Source: Pholiota molesta (Eukaryota > Basidiomycota > Agaricomycetes > Agaricales > Strophariaceae). Taken from it: 64,000 nt of DNA. Every line of letters starts with the position of its first letter. Positions within the stretch are counted from its first letter, which is position 1. Location of the stretch: positions 248,001-312,000 of the forward strand of contig JACGCK010000036.1 in the NCBI GenBank assembly GCA_014925825.1. Direction: 5' to 3'. Below the pieces are notes generated by a model, which saw nothing but the letters and a program-made list of their open reading frames with translations, searched no databases and had not been told where the DNA came from. The position numbers and the translations under genes were made by a program. Of the stretch, positions 11,714 to 23,344 are shown piece by piece.

Positions 11714-14700
11714 CTACTTCTTCTTGCTCCTCGCTCTCGTATTCTTAGCTGCCGCTACGACTTCCGCTACAGCCGCGGAAACATCGCTGTCATACACAAT
11801 TTTCTTGACTGTAATATTTTCTTGTACAATATCACTCAGTGGGGAGTCGGCATGAGGGAGATTGCCCAAGGTGTCGAGTCGAAGAGCCTGTAAAAGCAAG
11901 GTCAAGGTCAACACCAAAAGGACATGGGTTCAGCATTAAGAAATGAACCTTGGCAGTGGGAGCTAAGATACTCTTCAAAGCACGATTTTCCTTCAGTGTT
12001 TGTCTCGTTCCGAGTTTGACTTCGTCAAGATAAACAGTCGTGAAGAGGCCGCGATCCCATTTCACCCTTCGCCTCCGTTCCTCCTCCTCTTCGCCACTAT
12101 CTCCAAATAGCCGTGTCCGTTTGAGGTGTCTATATCTTTCTGGAGTTTCGTAATCATCATCCTCTCCTGCCCTCTCCTATGTTTAACAAGCCCCTTTTCG
12201 TCCTCATCCTCTGATCCCTGCTCTTCAGGCGCGCTGGAGAATCCGGCATCTGTAGCGCCTTCAACATCACTAGAAGCCATATCTTCGCCACTCCTTCTCG
12301 CTCGCCGGTTCGCTCTCTCCGCTCTTTTCCTATCTCGTTCGTCTTGTTGCCGCTGGAGGATTGTACGGATTTTCACAGCCGGACTTTCTGGCCTAGTGCC
12401 TTCCTTGCGGATCACCTCCGTTTCAAGTTTGGCCACTACATATTTTTGGTTTTTGACCGTATTCGACACCGTCAAATCTTTGAGAGCCGTTATACTCATG
12501 CCAGAGAATATATCGTCAGAGCGGAACGTAGGCGCCTTTCGTCGCGTAGAAGTCGTCCTTGAGCTTCCTTCCTGAAATACGTCCTGGGTAGCTGCGGATC
12601 TGCGAGAGCGAGTAGTACGGCGCAAACCAGGAGCATTTACAATAATGGTGTCATCAGAGGTGGAGGAAGTGTTCGGAGGTCCTGCAGTTATATTTGCTTC
12701 TTCGAGGAGTTGTTCTGATGTTTTCTGGGGCTCGGCCGGTTGATCTTGATCCATGGGGGAGCCAGGCGGTGGATTTGCACTAGAAATAGGAGGCAATGGC
12801 GGGGGTGATGCTGCCAAGGATGATGACGGGTCGTTGGTTGGTTGTAGCGCTGCGTCGGCAGTAGGCTCGGTTTCAGGCCCAGTTTGTTGGGGTGGTGATG
12901 GTACCACTACCACAGGAGGCTCTGGATCCATTACACGGCGGATTCGCATAGGCGCCTGAGCCGGTTTCTTGCCTTTTGCCACAGCAGTGGGCACAGGTGC
13001 AGGAGTCAAAGCGGGCTGAGCAGCGGGTGGAGGTTCGGATGGTTGAGCGGCAATGGACGGCACCTGGCGTAACATAATGATACGAGGTTTTGCGGGAGAT
13101 TTCTCTGGTTCTCTCTTGCGCTTTAACATTGTACTAGAAGTCGCCGCCGTTACACGGGAGGTGGAGCTTGCTGCGAAGCCTCTTACTGGTTCACGGGCAT
13201 TCTGCCGTGCAACCGACGTATTGTCTGTGACCAATGCTTTCGAAGGAGGCTACGTAATAAATACAAAAATTAGCCTAGCGTTTAGAGTAGATGTATTTAT
13301 TAGAATTTATTCACCTTAAGATCAGTGGATGTTGACCGTAAGGTGTAGCTTTGAGTCCGGTCTTGGGTTCAGGTCGAGCGTAGGGCTTTGTTCCAATTCT
13401 TGGTATCCTACTAGTTGGTTGCTTTAAGTTAGATTTGATAGGACTGGTTTTGGCCTTGGCTAGATTGTCTTGAGATGGAATGCGCGCAGAGGACGTGGAT
13501 GCCTCAGTAGATAAAGATGTTGAGGGTACCAAAGGAAATGGGAGCTTAGCAAGTGTAGTGGGGCGTTCTTGAGATGCTAGTGTGGCCTTTTCCTTTCCTT
13601 TGATGGAGGACCCAAGTCGAAGGAATGGCTCAGCGGATGGTTCTCTGTGAGCAAGAACTCTTTTTATAGGGCTTGCTGGTCGAAGGTTGCTAGATTTCGT
13701 TAATGCAGGAGCCGTGCTTTCAGTGATCAACACCCTTCTCGCTGGCGTAGATATTGAAGGAAGGGGTGTTCCATTCGCCTGGAGTCCAAGTTTCACAGCC
13801 TTTTCAGGGGAAACATGCCCTTGGGCAATGCCTTCTGCGATAGGAATTCTTCGCGCAGGCGTATTGGTCAAGTCACCCGGCACCGGGGTGGTAATGCGGA
13901 ATTTATTTGGCGAAGTAGAATCTTTCGTAGGACTTGCAAAACGAATTGGCCCCATAGAACGGGCAGGCGTACTTGGGGCATCAGCTGGGGGTGAAAAAAC
14001 AGAGAACGAAACATAGGCTGTGCATGGGGCGAAGATTCGGCTTGATTTGTAGATAGATCCATATTGGTCCCATCAAGAGGTTCATTCGGTGGGACGAATG
14101 CCAATGTCGAGAGCAGATTCGAAGATGTCGGAGACAATGACCCAAGTTCTCGACGAAATGACAAAGGCACCTTTCCAGGACTCCGATGCCTGACGCGAAC
14201 TATGGTCGAAGTACCAGTAGGAGGGGACGGTGAGCGTCGCGTCTCTTCTTCGCCTTGTAAACCGCTGTTGAGTTCGTCGATGCTGTCGCGAGTGGGAGTC
14301 GCGAATTTCTTCTTGATCTGAGTCCGAGCAATCGAAGGAGGGACGAATACCGGGGTTACTGGAGTTGGAGTTGGTGTGACACTTCTACGAGGTCGCGTGG
14401 AACGGCGCAAAGGGGTGACCAATAATTCTTCATTTGAAGTAGGCTGAACAATTGACTCCATGCCACTAGGTTGAGTATCCAGAAGCATTATATCGTCTGA
14501 TGTTGAGTGATTCAGAATCACAGCAGGGATTTCTACTTGTCTGACAGTTCTTCTGCGGCTTCAGAGGTGTCGGCAAACATCGGGGACTTGACCCCTACAT
14601 GCGGCTCGGTTGGTAAATTGTCTGAAGTCCCAGCTACGACATCTAATAGCGGTTGAGACGTAGCAGAGATCACAATGCTTGGGGACTGTGACAGTAAATC

Positions 14701-15496
14701 ATCCACAGAGAGTGTGGGTTGAGGCAGAGTAGTCGTCATCCCGCGAAAAGCTCCAGCTTGAGTATACTCTCGTGTGGGTGGGGTTGAAAAAGAATCGACG
14801 TCAATAAGAGTGTCCTGATCCGCTCGTACATCATTACCCGATGATGGAGTGGACAATAAGAGAGGAGCGGGTAGCTCATTGCGGAATCGAATTAACAATG
14901 GATTCTCGTCGTCGGTTTCGAGAGCATCATTAATCTTGAGAGACATTAAGTCGGTGTGATAATCAACTGGTCCATCCCGCGAAGTCGTGTGATAAGGGTC
15001 AAAGTCGCGCAACGAGGTCGAAGGGCTTGGCGGTGGTGAGGGATTGTCAAGGGCATGGATTATCTTGTCTGCCAACACCGAAGACGGCTCTACAAAGCGT
15101 CTTCAGGACGAAAGAGACGTACTAAACTTATTGCGACATACCATCCGGCAACAGGTCGCCACCTATTTGTGGAGTTTCAACACCTGCGTCCAGGGTGTCC
15201 CCTGCGTCGTCGTCGGAATCATGAACAAGCTGCGCGACCTGCTCAATATCTCTCTTATCCTCGTCGGATGCCTGTAGCTCCATTGGAGAGGCCGATCTTA
15301 TTCGAGGACTAGAGAGCCTTGGAGAACGGCGGACCGCCGCGGGTTGTGGCGGTGGGAAAAGGCTCTTCGAGGCCGCAATGAATTTCCTCTCGGGCGTCTT
15401 GAAAGGGCCAAAATAGACCCGCGCAGATTCTGTATTATATGCATCGCTGTCCGATGCGGACGAGGAAGCTGGAGATGAGGGAGTAATGTCGTCCAT
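11714..15496 (-). CDS. Large Ser/Pro-rich orphan protein with TPARR repeats
   Basis: I do not recognise this family. The start is taken as MDDITPSSPASSS (ATG 15494-15496). About seven exons (15128-15496, 14533-15078, 13968-14521, 13311-13990, 12062-13234, 11832-12065, 11714-11830) encode roughly 1150 residues. The N-terminal exon has YFGPFKTPERKF and RRSPRLSSPR. The middle carries repeated TPARR[IV]xI and SPIKRV motifs together with many SP/TP sites, suggesting cyclin-dependent kinase control. The C-terminal part is better ordered: a charged coiled coil, then KWDRGLFTTVYLDEV and TLGNLPHADSPLSDIVQENI, ending in RARSKKK. The basic/Ser-Pro composition suggests a nuclear, cell-cycle-regulated protein; that is inference. 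One single-base frame break is apparent at 14005-14006. It converges with the SDR gene. Confidence 0.72.
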
Positions 15497-17880
15497 AGCG
15501 TAAGGAAGATTGCACAAGCAAAGCGAGGTAAGGCTTATTAAAATACTCCGTTAAGGTCGCATAAATGACTTGAGGTTCTTGGGCTTATAACTGAAAAGAA
15601 GAAGAAATGGGAGCCTGCACAGCCTAATACCCAAGGAAGGACCAGAACTGAATTTGCAGTGAAAGTGGGAGGAGGAGGATTACAACTTATTCAAACAATC
15701 ACTTTCTCCACGCGCCCAACCAAACACGCTCTCACGTGATCTTAATCGTCAAAACCGCTGCAGCTTAAACTTTTAAGTTCCACCAACTGAGCTCCCTTAC
15801 ACCCTGCTGCTTCAACGTATGGGACGATGACTCGTGTGCATTGCATACTATACGACATACAATGTGTGGTCAGTCAACCGACTTCCAACTTCCAAATGTC
15901 CCGACAAGTCAACAATTCTGTGTCGGACCACCGATGTAGGCTGAGCGCTGAGCGCTGAGCAGCTGCTTAACTTTGGCCATTCAACTTGGCCGATATGCAC
16001 ATTGAATCCAAATGGTTGAAAACTTCTTAATATGGCCGACTTGAAAAAAACTGTGGCTTTTATTAATTTGATAACTTTCGGATGCGCAAACTCACCTTAT
16101 GCGTCAGCGCGTCAGCTGTCGTGGTCTTTTGTGGCATCCCCTTTACCCCCTATTGTCCGTGGTCACGTCATGCAGCTGGGTTTCTACTTTCTACTCCGTT
16201 TTGAACTCGTTTCTCTTCAAGCAGCTGGCTCCGTTCCGTGACATCCACGCGTTTCAAAGGATGGGAAGAGGCCAATCCTGGATGATACAATCTTCTTCCT
16301 TTACGCTATCCATGTGGCTGCCCTATGGCTATGTATATCTGGAAGGAGTTTCATTCCGACATCTCTCTATTCCGGAACCCACGCTGTTCATCTCATATTT
16401 CTCCGCCCGCGACGTCTCCACCGTGAGCCTCTAGCATGGACTTCCTGATTATTTCGACGGAAAAATGATCAATCTGTTGTCCTGTTTAATTCTTGTTTGC
16501 CGCAGAAGCGCTTTCCTAAAGGCTGGAATATATCTTCCATAAATGCAACTGCCTGCGACCATATCTCTCGGTAGCTTCGTCGTGCTCGCGGATCATATAG
16601 TTATGCGATACTCTTCCTAGTGTGGTCGTAATCCCATGGCCAGGCCGTATGATGTGGGTGACTTTTGTTCTTCTATGATTCGAGCTCTCCCCTCCCCTGT
16701 ATTTCGCCCAGGTTATCTGGCTTCTGGATCGTTACAGCTGATACAAAAAAAAAAATCATCAGATGGCTTCAACTTCAGGTATTTCGAGGTGTCGAAATTG
16801 TGCAAGACTTGATCGATTGGTCATTGAAGATAGACCGCACTATCTCTAGTCTTGGAGCATTCTTGTCCGCGGAGTCATGTCAGAAATAAAAACTTCTGTC
16901 GTACTTGCTGCCGATGCCTGGCTGCCGGAACTAAACTTGCTAGGGGTGTCTGCCAGCAACAGGATTCCTTTTTCTCTACCGCTAGTATTTCAACGTCTTG
17001 GCTATTTCTGGGTAGCTTCTATCATCCTAAACAAATGAAGAAGTGATGTCAAAAGGATCGACGGCGTTCTCCCATCTCACTGCTGCTCACTTTGAGACTT
17101 GGGATTTCATTTTTCTGAATCGATCCCTAGGTATGGTCCTTTGGGTTTCGACAACCGATTCCTATCGAAATCGTGTCTTCATTGTCTCCGAAATGTTATG
17201 CTCAGTTTGGGCTCCACTTTTTCCCAATAAAACCTAGCTGAATTTATCGTCTTGATGAACGAACCCCTTCCTGTACATAGCTTCCAGATATGCCAATTTA
17301 TTTCCACACAAGTGCATCTCACCTATATGCCCGTGATATTCAAGTGATATTTAGGCCGAGATTCAATTATCGATGCTAATTTCTTTTTTTTAATGTTGAT
17401 CAACATATTGTCCGAAGTGTATCTCAATCTATTCGTCTGAAAGCAATCATCTAATATATGTATGCAAGCCTAGAGGGAAGAGACCTCATCGACATCGACC
17501 AGACTGACCTAACTGTTCTGACCTACAGGAAAATATTTTTTGCGTTGACTCAGTACATAAGTAGTCAAAGATATGAACAGAGGACGGGTTTTGATGGCAG
17601 CCTTAATTACGTAATAGTGGCTGTGCATCAGCGCCCGGTGCGCGTCCGTGCGTGTTCGCGCATCTACGCCAAATCTGCGCGTCTTTCCAACGTCGCATCC
17701 TCCGAGTCCAGTCTGTCTACTGTATATGCCAATATTTGGGCTATATACTATAATGCCTCAGTCCGAGCTGATAGTAGTTGATAACTATAACATTGTTAAG
17801 TACAGTTACAAGCCTGAGTGAGTTGTGATTAAGACACTTCAAAGTAAAAATATTGATATCTTTTTGAGAGGACGGATAAA
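15497..17880. other. Gene-poor region, no supported gene
   Basis: About 2.4 kb without a coding frame I can support. The first 200 bp upstream of 15496 are presumably the promoter of the orphan gene. A short tandem repeat TGAGCGC lies near 15942-15960. The stretch from about 16030 to 17300 is pyrimidine-rich on the plus strand with several 60-110 codon frames that resemble nothing and do not join sensibly. An A-run of 11 lies near 16745. A long non-coding transcript or degenerate gene is possible but not shown. Confidence 0.4.
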
Positions 17881-17903
17881 TTAGATATAAGTAGCCTATA
17901 AAA

Positions 17904-17970
17904 TGGGCCAGGGTGAAGCTCTGGCCCAAAAAGTTCTCAGAATAATGGGCCAGGGCGTAGCTCTGGCCCA
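17904..17970. repeat. Two near-identical GC-rich hairpins, 42 bp apart
   Basis: Two 25-bp units (17904-17928 and 17946-17970) share the arms TGGGCCAG and CTGGCCCA in an AT-rich background. The inner sequence differs (GGTGAAGCT versus GGCGTAGCT): T-G becomes C-G, so the stem is kept, and the three-base loop is GAA or GTA. Both are therefore stems of eleven pairs closed by a GNA triloop. The arms are the same in both orientations, so either strand could fold. Confidence 0.8.
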
Positions 17971-18193
17971 CTTTAAAAATATAGAATCAGGCAAAGCAAT
18001 AAAAAAGAACTAAGTATCAATATCCCTTTAACACTTTGCTTCTCTTTTCTATTTACTTTTGGCCAACTTTTGAAGTACAAACTAAGCTACAGAGCTGAAA
18101 ATATAATTCTTATGAGCTCTTAAATTGTTTTGATATTTACTCTGCTCAGTTTGGCTCAATCCCATTTTTTTTGTGCCTGTTCCAACTGTGAAA

Positions 18194-18703
18194 TCATAGA
18201 AGCAATTTCAAGCAAATTCTATTTTTAAGGGCTATGTACGGAGGCGCAAGGCGCCGACTCAAAAGGGGGTCCAGGGGCGCAGCCCCGGCAAGCTGTTGCC
18301 CAAAGCGAAGCAGGAGGAGAGCGCGAAGCGCGAGCCTCCGACGCGTAGCGGCGGGCATAAAGCTTGTATCTTTGAAGGCATGAAAGCGATTCCACAAAAT
18401 GAATATTTGCATAAAATTAGTAATGCTGCATGTGAATTTGTCGGGCCGATCCCGTATGGCTTTGTCCTCCGAACCTCCGTCATTTGAGGGGCCCATCCTT
18501 TCCGCCTTCAACGTAGAACGCACCCAATTCAACCTTACTGGCGATATACAGCATATAAACCCATAATTTGATTGAAAATGTTCATCAGCCAAAATGTTTA
18601 TCTCCAAAACCGAGAAATGGTCCTCGGGACTCGGAATGTCGACGTCCGGGGGCATCAGCCTGATATCGTGAAATTTACTCTTCTCCGCCGGCAAATGCTT
18701 ACT
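18194..18703 (-). CDS. Orphan open reading frame crossing the hairpin cluster
   Basis: An uninterrupted minus-strand frame of about 170 codons with no ATG at its open end; the first ATG codons are internal (for example in RLMPPDVDIPSPEDHF). The amino-acid composition of the first two thirds looks coding (DIPSPEDHFSVLEINILADEH, CCISPVRLNWVRSTLKAER), while the last third simply translates the GC-rich hairpins into Arg/Leu/Ala. I recognise no family. It lies directly upstream of the first hydrolase gene, in the opposite direction. It could be a 3' exon, a remnant of a mobile element, or chance. Confidence 0.3.
   Translation of the reverse strand, partial: SKHLPAEKSKFHDIRLMPPDVDIPSPEDHFSVLEINILADEHFQSNYGFICCISPVRLNWVRSTLKAERMGPSNDGGSEDKAIRDRPDKFTCSITNFMQIFILWNRFHAFKDTSFMPAATRRRLALRALLLLRFGQQLAGAAPLDPLLSRRLAPPYIALKNRICLKLLL
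18243..18354. repeat. Cluster of five GNA-type mini-hairpins
   Basis: Within 112 bp there are five small inverted repeats with three-base loops: GGCGC-AAG-GCGCC (18243-18255), GGGGC-GCA-GCCCC (18274-18286), GC-GAA-GC (18305-18311), GCGC-GAA-GCGC (18321-18331) inside an outer GGAGG/CCTCC stem (18313-18339), and CGC-GTA-GCG (18342-18350) inside CCG/CGG. Four of the five have a GNA loop closed by C-G, the type known to form unusually stable DNA mini-hairpins (GCGAAGC). GC content is far above the flanks, giving the look of an inserted or separately evolving segment. Confidence 0.75.
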
Positions 18704-18817
18704 TCGCCAGCTTTTTTCTATTAGGCGTTACTGCGCCTGTGCTTCGTAGTGCATGCTTTCTTGCACATCTTCTTCCCACTTCATTCCACCCGTCTGTACA
18801 GTGTAGTACGACAGTCT

Positions 18818-20601
18818 ATGGGTGCTTTGATCAGCATCGTTGCTGTCGCATTTACCGGTGGGGTATTCTCATTCTCAACCATGTTCAACGCCAGCGGCAC
18901 TCCTACAGTCCACTTTGCGGACAAGCCAGCACTCTTACCGGTCAGAAAGGATGATGGAAGCGAAGAGGTCGAAGAAATATCCATAAAAACCCTGCTGGAG
19001 ACGAGATGCCCGAGCCTTTTTAGTGAGTTCCAGCCAGTGTGGTGGCTACCAAAGTGAGTCTGTAGCCTTTCGCGAACTCGAGTGGTCTGTCTTACGTGCC
19101 TCTCAGTGGCCATTTCCAGACTCTATACTGTGTCACAGGAGACTTCTCCAAGAACGATCAGATGTGGTACATTCGGTGCGCTCAGCTAAATTTCGTTCGT
19201 TCCCAGTGTCATAAATCTCATGATATAATAGCACATATTTGCGGTTAGCAGAGGGTGGTACTCTGTGAGTTTGGTGTACATTCTCTTATTTACCTGAAAA
19301 TTAAACTTTTCCCAATATCTAGTGGTCTTGATTTTGCTCCCGCAGATCACTCTGCTAAGCTAAAAGACGATACTCCAATCGTTGTTGTACAGCACGGATT
19401 GACTGGAGGTACGTGAACATATATTATTCTACACCAACTTCTTAAGCCAATCACGACCATAGGGTCGTATGAAGCATACGTTCGAGCCATTCTCAGTCGG
19501 GCTTGTGCTCCTGTCAAAGAAGGTGGCCTGGGTTATCGGGGAGTTGTGATTAATTTCAGGGGTTGTACGTCATGAATGTGGTTTCGTCCCTTTCACTGCT
19601 AAGATCGCGCATAATCTTTAGGCGCCGGTGTCCCTGTCACAAGTCCTCTTTTATACTCTGCAGCACATACCAATGATACACGTCAAGCATTGATGCATAT
19701 TGCGCAGCTATATCCTAATGCTCCATTGCTGGGACTCGGATTTTCGTTAGGCGCGAACGTCGTCACTCGGTATTTGGGGGAAGAAGGTAACCTTTCAAGA
19801 CTTCACGCGGCCTGCGCGCTCGCATGTGTAAGTTTCTCCGACTCCATAAGTTGTGATCAACATCTTACCTTATTATTTAGCCTTGGGATCTCAAAGCAAA
19901 TAATGACGGGTAATTAATCCTTTATTTGGCCTCCATTTTTCATTTTCTTACTTGTTTTTAGTCTGTTGAATTCTTTCACTGGGAAACACATCTACTCCAA
20001 AGGAATGGGAGGCAATCTCGTGAGGCTTCTGAAGCGTAACCTGGAAGCCATTACCAAAGACCCTACTCACTATGTTGCACAAGCTGCTGAAAATACGCTA
20101 AAGCTAAAGAACCCTACTATATCGGACTTTGATCAAGCATTCACTAGAGTTGGCGGTGGCCCTCCCCCACATTTTCCTTTCCCTGATGCAGAAGCGTACT
20201 ATGTCTGGGGATCAAGCCACAAAATGCTGTCTAAAATCACTGTACCATTCCTTGCTATCAACGCTGCCGACGATCCTGTGGTCCAACATGTACCAATGGA
20301 TGGTGAGGACAACGGACTAGTTGTTATGGAGCTCACTACTGGCGGTGGTCATCTGGGCTGGTTCCAACAAGGAGATGGCTATGTTGATCGGTGGTCAACG
20401 AAGCCTGTGCTTGAATGGTTGAAACTGGTTGGTGATGATGTGGTGCATAGTCCAAAGCAGAAAGGATTGCCTATGTTTACGGATGAGGATGGGTTTTTGC
20501 GCGAGGAAGGAAGGCCTGAGCTTGGCGTCAAGATTATTATTGAAGGAGGTGGAGTTATTGACGGCAATGGGGCTGAGGTTGGAGTGCTGCAAGGATTATG
20601 A
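18818..20601 (+). CDS. Alpha/beta hydrolase, YheT/EMB8 family (copy 1)
   Basis: A membrane-anchored serine hydrolase of the UPF0017/YheT family, which includes plant EMB8, animal ABHD1/3 and yeast Eht1/Eeb1/YMR210W (acyl-ester metabolism). The start is taken at ATG 18818 (MGALISIVAVAFTGG), giving an N-terminal hydrophobic anchor. Then TLLETRCPSLFSEF, the HFQT-type region, IVVVQHGLTGGS with the oxyanion HG, VVINFRGC, and the nucleophile elbow GLGFSLGANVVTRYLGEEG with catalytic Ser in GFSLG. The acid is in NAADDPVV and the His in GGGHLGWF. About eight exons, with introns near 19054-19100, 19235-19320, 19410-19461, 19563-19620, 19828-19880 and 19910-19963. The end is GVLQGL. The exon layout and sequence match the next gene closely, so the two are tandem paralogues. 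Confidence 0.88.
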
Positions 20602-21382
20602 TCGGATGGATGTGTACTTTCAGGAACAACACTAATACATAGAACTTAGAAATACAGTTATTGTCGGTACTCTCATCTTAGACTATTAAATTATTTTTGG
20701 AGTGGAAATTCTCAAATTTCCCACTGAGTGCACCATTGATGGATATTTAGGGTGAAGACTTTCAGCAAAAGTTCAAAGAAGTGTAAATGCTTTGTGAAAA
20801 AAAAAAAAACAGAAAATGCCGCGGAGGCGACCACAAGACGGCCGTCCGGCATCCTAGGCCTAGCATTCTCACTGTCTCGGGCCGGCCTATTTACTCTTCA
20901 TGCTCTGACACGCCCAAACATCAGTTATCTATACCGTGCTAGTCTGTGATTTTCACTCTGTCATCCGCTACCTCGGAGGAGCTCGGAGGCTACTGGCGCC
21001 TTGCTACCGGCAGCGAACGACGCGGGTATCTGACAACATTAACTTGGCCCAAAGCAGCCCATAGCCACCCAAAGTACAAATCTCCAAGGTCCCAACGTGA
21101 CCTTCTCAAACCTTGAGCTTGATGCTTGATGGACTCATGGAGGTCGCCGAATCACAACCTATACTTATGTGGCACCAGCGTGTTCAAGTCGTCTGGATCG
21201 CATATGCCTTACTATCAGAAAACTCGCGAAAACATACGACCAGGAGCCATTCAAATACTTCTGGGCTGTCCGCGGTGCTGAACTCCGGTCAAGCAAACGA
21301 TGGTCGAAGCGATTTTACTCTGCGCCAGTAGGACACCTCTCTCAGCCGATTTAAAGATGTCACGGTCTCTGATTCCAATCTG
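20602..21382. other. Intergenic region between tandem hydrolases
   Basis: 780 bp containing the 3' end of copy 1 and the promoter of copy 2. A 12-base A-run occurs near 20798. Short frames (20752-20949, 21113-21354) match nothing and I do not call them. Confidence 0.4.
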
Positions 21383-23232
21383 ATGTCAATCATGAACTAC
21401 ACGTCCCCCATCCAACAACTGCTTCTGGGCGGGAGCGGTCTTGACCAAGACTCTCCGTCGATGGGCGCCCTCTTCAGCCTAGTAGGGCTTGGAGCTCTTG
21501 CATTCTGCGTCGCTTTGGCCACTCAAATACCCGTCGGTAAACATCCGACCATTCATTTCGCTGCAGAGCCGGCTTTATTGCCCGTCCGGAAAGAAAAGGG
21601 CTCCAGTGAAGTCGAGCACGTATCGTTGAGGACCTTGCTGGAAACGAGATGCAGTAGTCTCTTCCGTGAATTCCGCGAACTGTGGTGGCTATCCAAGTAC
21701 GTCCATAATACATGTTCTCTTTCGCCGTTATTGCGATGTTGAATTACTTTAGTGGGCATTTGCAAACCATGTATTGCATAATGGGAGACTTCTCCAAGAA
21801 CGACCTCATGTGGTATAGTCGGTACGTTGCATACGTTCTTCTCTCTGAACGAACAGCTGACGCTTCCTTCATAGGACTTACCTGAGGCTTGCAGATGGAG
21901 GTACAGTGTACGTCCTTATCGCGATTCTATGTATTTGGGCGATTGAAACCTAGTGCTGCAACCTTTAGAGGCCTTGATTGGGCACCAACGGATCAATCAA
22001 CGGTTGCAGATGATGCGCCTATCGTGGTCGTCCAACATGGGCTAACTGGCGGTGCGTCACATTCCGATATGTTACTCAAAATATCTCATCCTCTTGTAGG
22101 ATCATATGAAGCTTATGTACGGGCAATCCTAAGTCGGGCATGTGCTCCTCCAGAGAAGGGCGGTTTGGGATATCGCGCAGTCGTGATCAATTTCCGAGGA
22201 TGTGAGTCATCGTAACGAAGTCAAAAACACCTCGATTCTAAAGCTTGTTCACTTAGGCGCTGGAGTTCCTGTCACAAGCCCTTTGTTGTATTCGGCAGGC
22301 TTTACGGGGGATACTCGCGCGGCGATAATGTACATCGCACATAAATTCCCCAAAGCTCCGCTTCTCGGCCTCGGCTTTTCCTTGGGCTCCAATGTCATTA
22401 CACGATACTTGGGGGAAGAAGGGGTAGAAAGCCGCATGCATTCGGCGTGTGTGCTTGCATGTGTAAGACCATGTTTTCACGTATCATTGACCTCCGGCTA
22501 ACAGGTTTCTAGCCTTGGGATCTTAGGCAGAACAACTATGGGTAAGCACCCGCTCCACAACCAAAAACCACATTTTGAATATTTGTTCCTAATAGGCTTC
22601 AGAATTCTTTTGTTGGGAAGCATATTTATTCGAAGGCACTTGGAGGAAACCTTTTGGCTCTCATGAAGCGACATCTATCTTCTTTGCTAATAGATCCGGA
22701 CCATGGCACGGCACAAGCAGCTCAGGAAGCAATCAAACTAAAAAATCCGACACTCGAGAAGCTTGATGACACATTCACCAGGATCGCAGGAGGCCCTGCG
22801 CCATACTGGCCGTTCCCTGACGCGAACGCATACTACGTTTGGTCATCCAGCCACACGATAGTCCACCAGATTACAGTCCCTTTCCTGTCTATAAATGCCG
22901 CAGATGACCCTGTTGTGAGACACGTTCCTATGCACGGTGGATGGAATGGGTTGGTGGCCATGTGTCTCACCAAAGGTGGAGGGCATCTTGGCTGGTTCCA
23001 GAGGGGACCCGGTTACGTTGATCGCTGGACGACAAAACCAGTAATGGAATGGCTGAAACTCATGGGTCAGGATATTTACCATGATCCTACACCGAAGGGC
23101 CGTCCTATATATACAGACGAGGATGGATTTTTAAGGGAAGAAGGAACGGAAGGTTTGGGGGTCAAAATGGTGGAGGAAGGGATTATTATAGATGGGAATA
23201 GAGGCGAAGATGGAACGACGCAAGGTTTGTAG
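21383..23232 (+). CDS. Alpha/beta hydrolase, YheT/EMB8 family (copy 2)
   Basis: Paralogue of the upstream gene. Start MSIMNYTSPIQQ at 21383 (an internal MGAL at the position of copy 1's start is also in frame); a hydrophobic segment follows (LVGLGALAFCVALA). Conserved blocks: HPTIHFAAEPALLPVRK, TLLETRCSSLFREF, GDFSKNDLMWYSR, IVVVQHGLTGG, VVINFRGC, nucleophile GLGFSLGSNVITRYLGEEG, acid NAADDPVV, histidine GGGHLGWFQRG, and a C-terminal YTDEDGFLREEG shared with copy 1. Ser, Asp and His of the triad are all present, so it is predicted active. Introns sit at the same places as in copy 1. Likely role: hydrolysis or transfer of lipid acyl esters at an internal membrane; the exact substrate is unknown. 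Confidence 0.88.
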
Positions 23233-23344
23233 ACTGGGACACTATTTTCGCCTTGTAACTGTGTAAGCAGTAGATATCATTAGGAGGCAATAGTAACGAT
23301 AGACGCTCGCTCGCCATAGACGGCGGAATAAACCATTGGACGAG

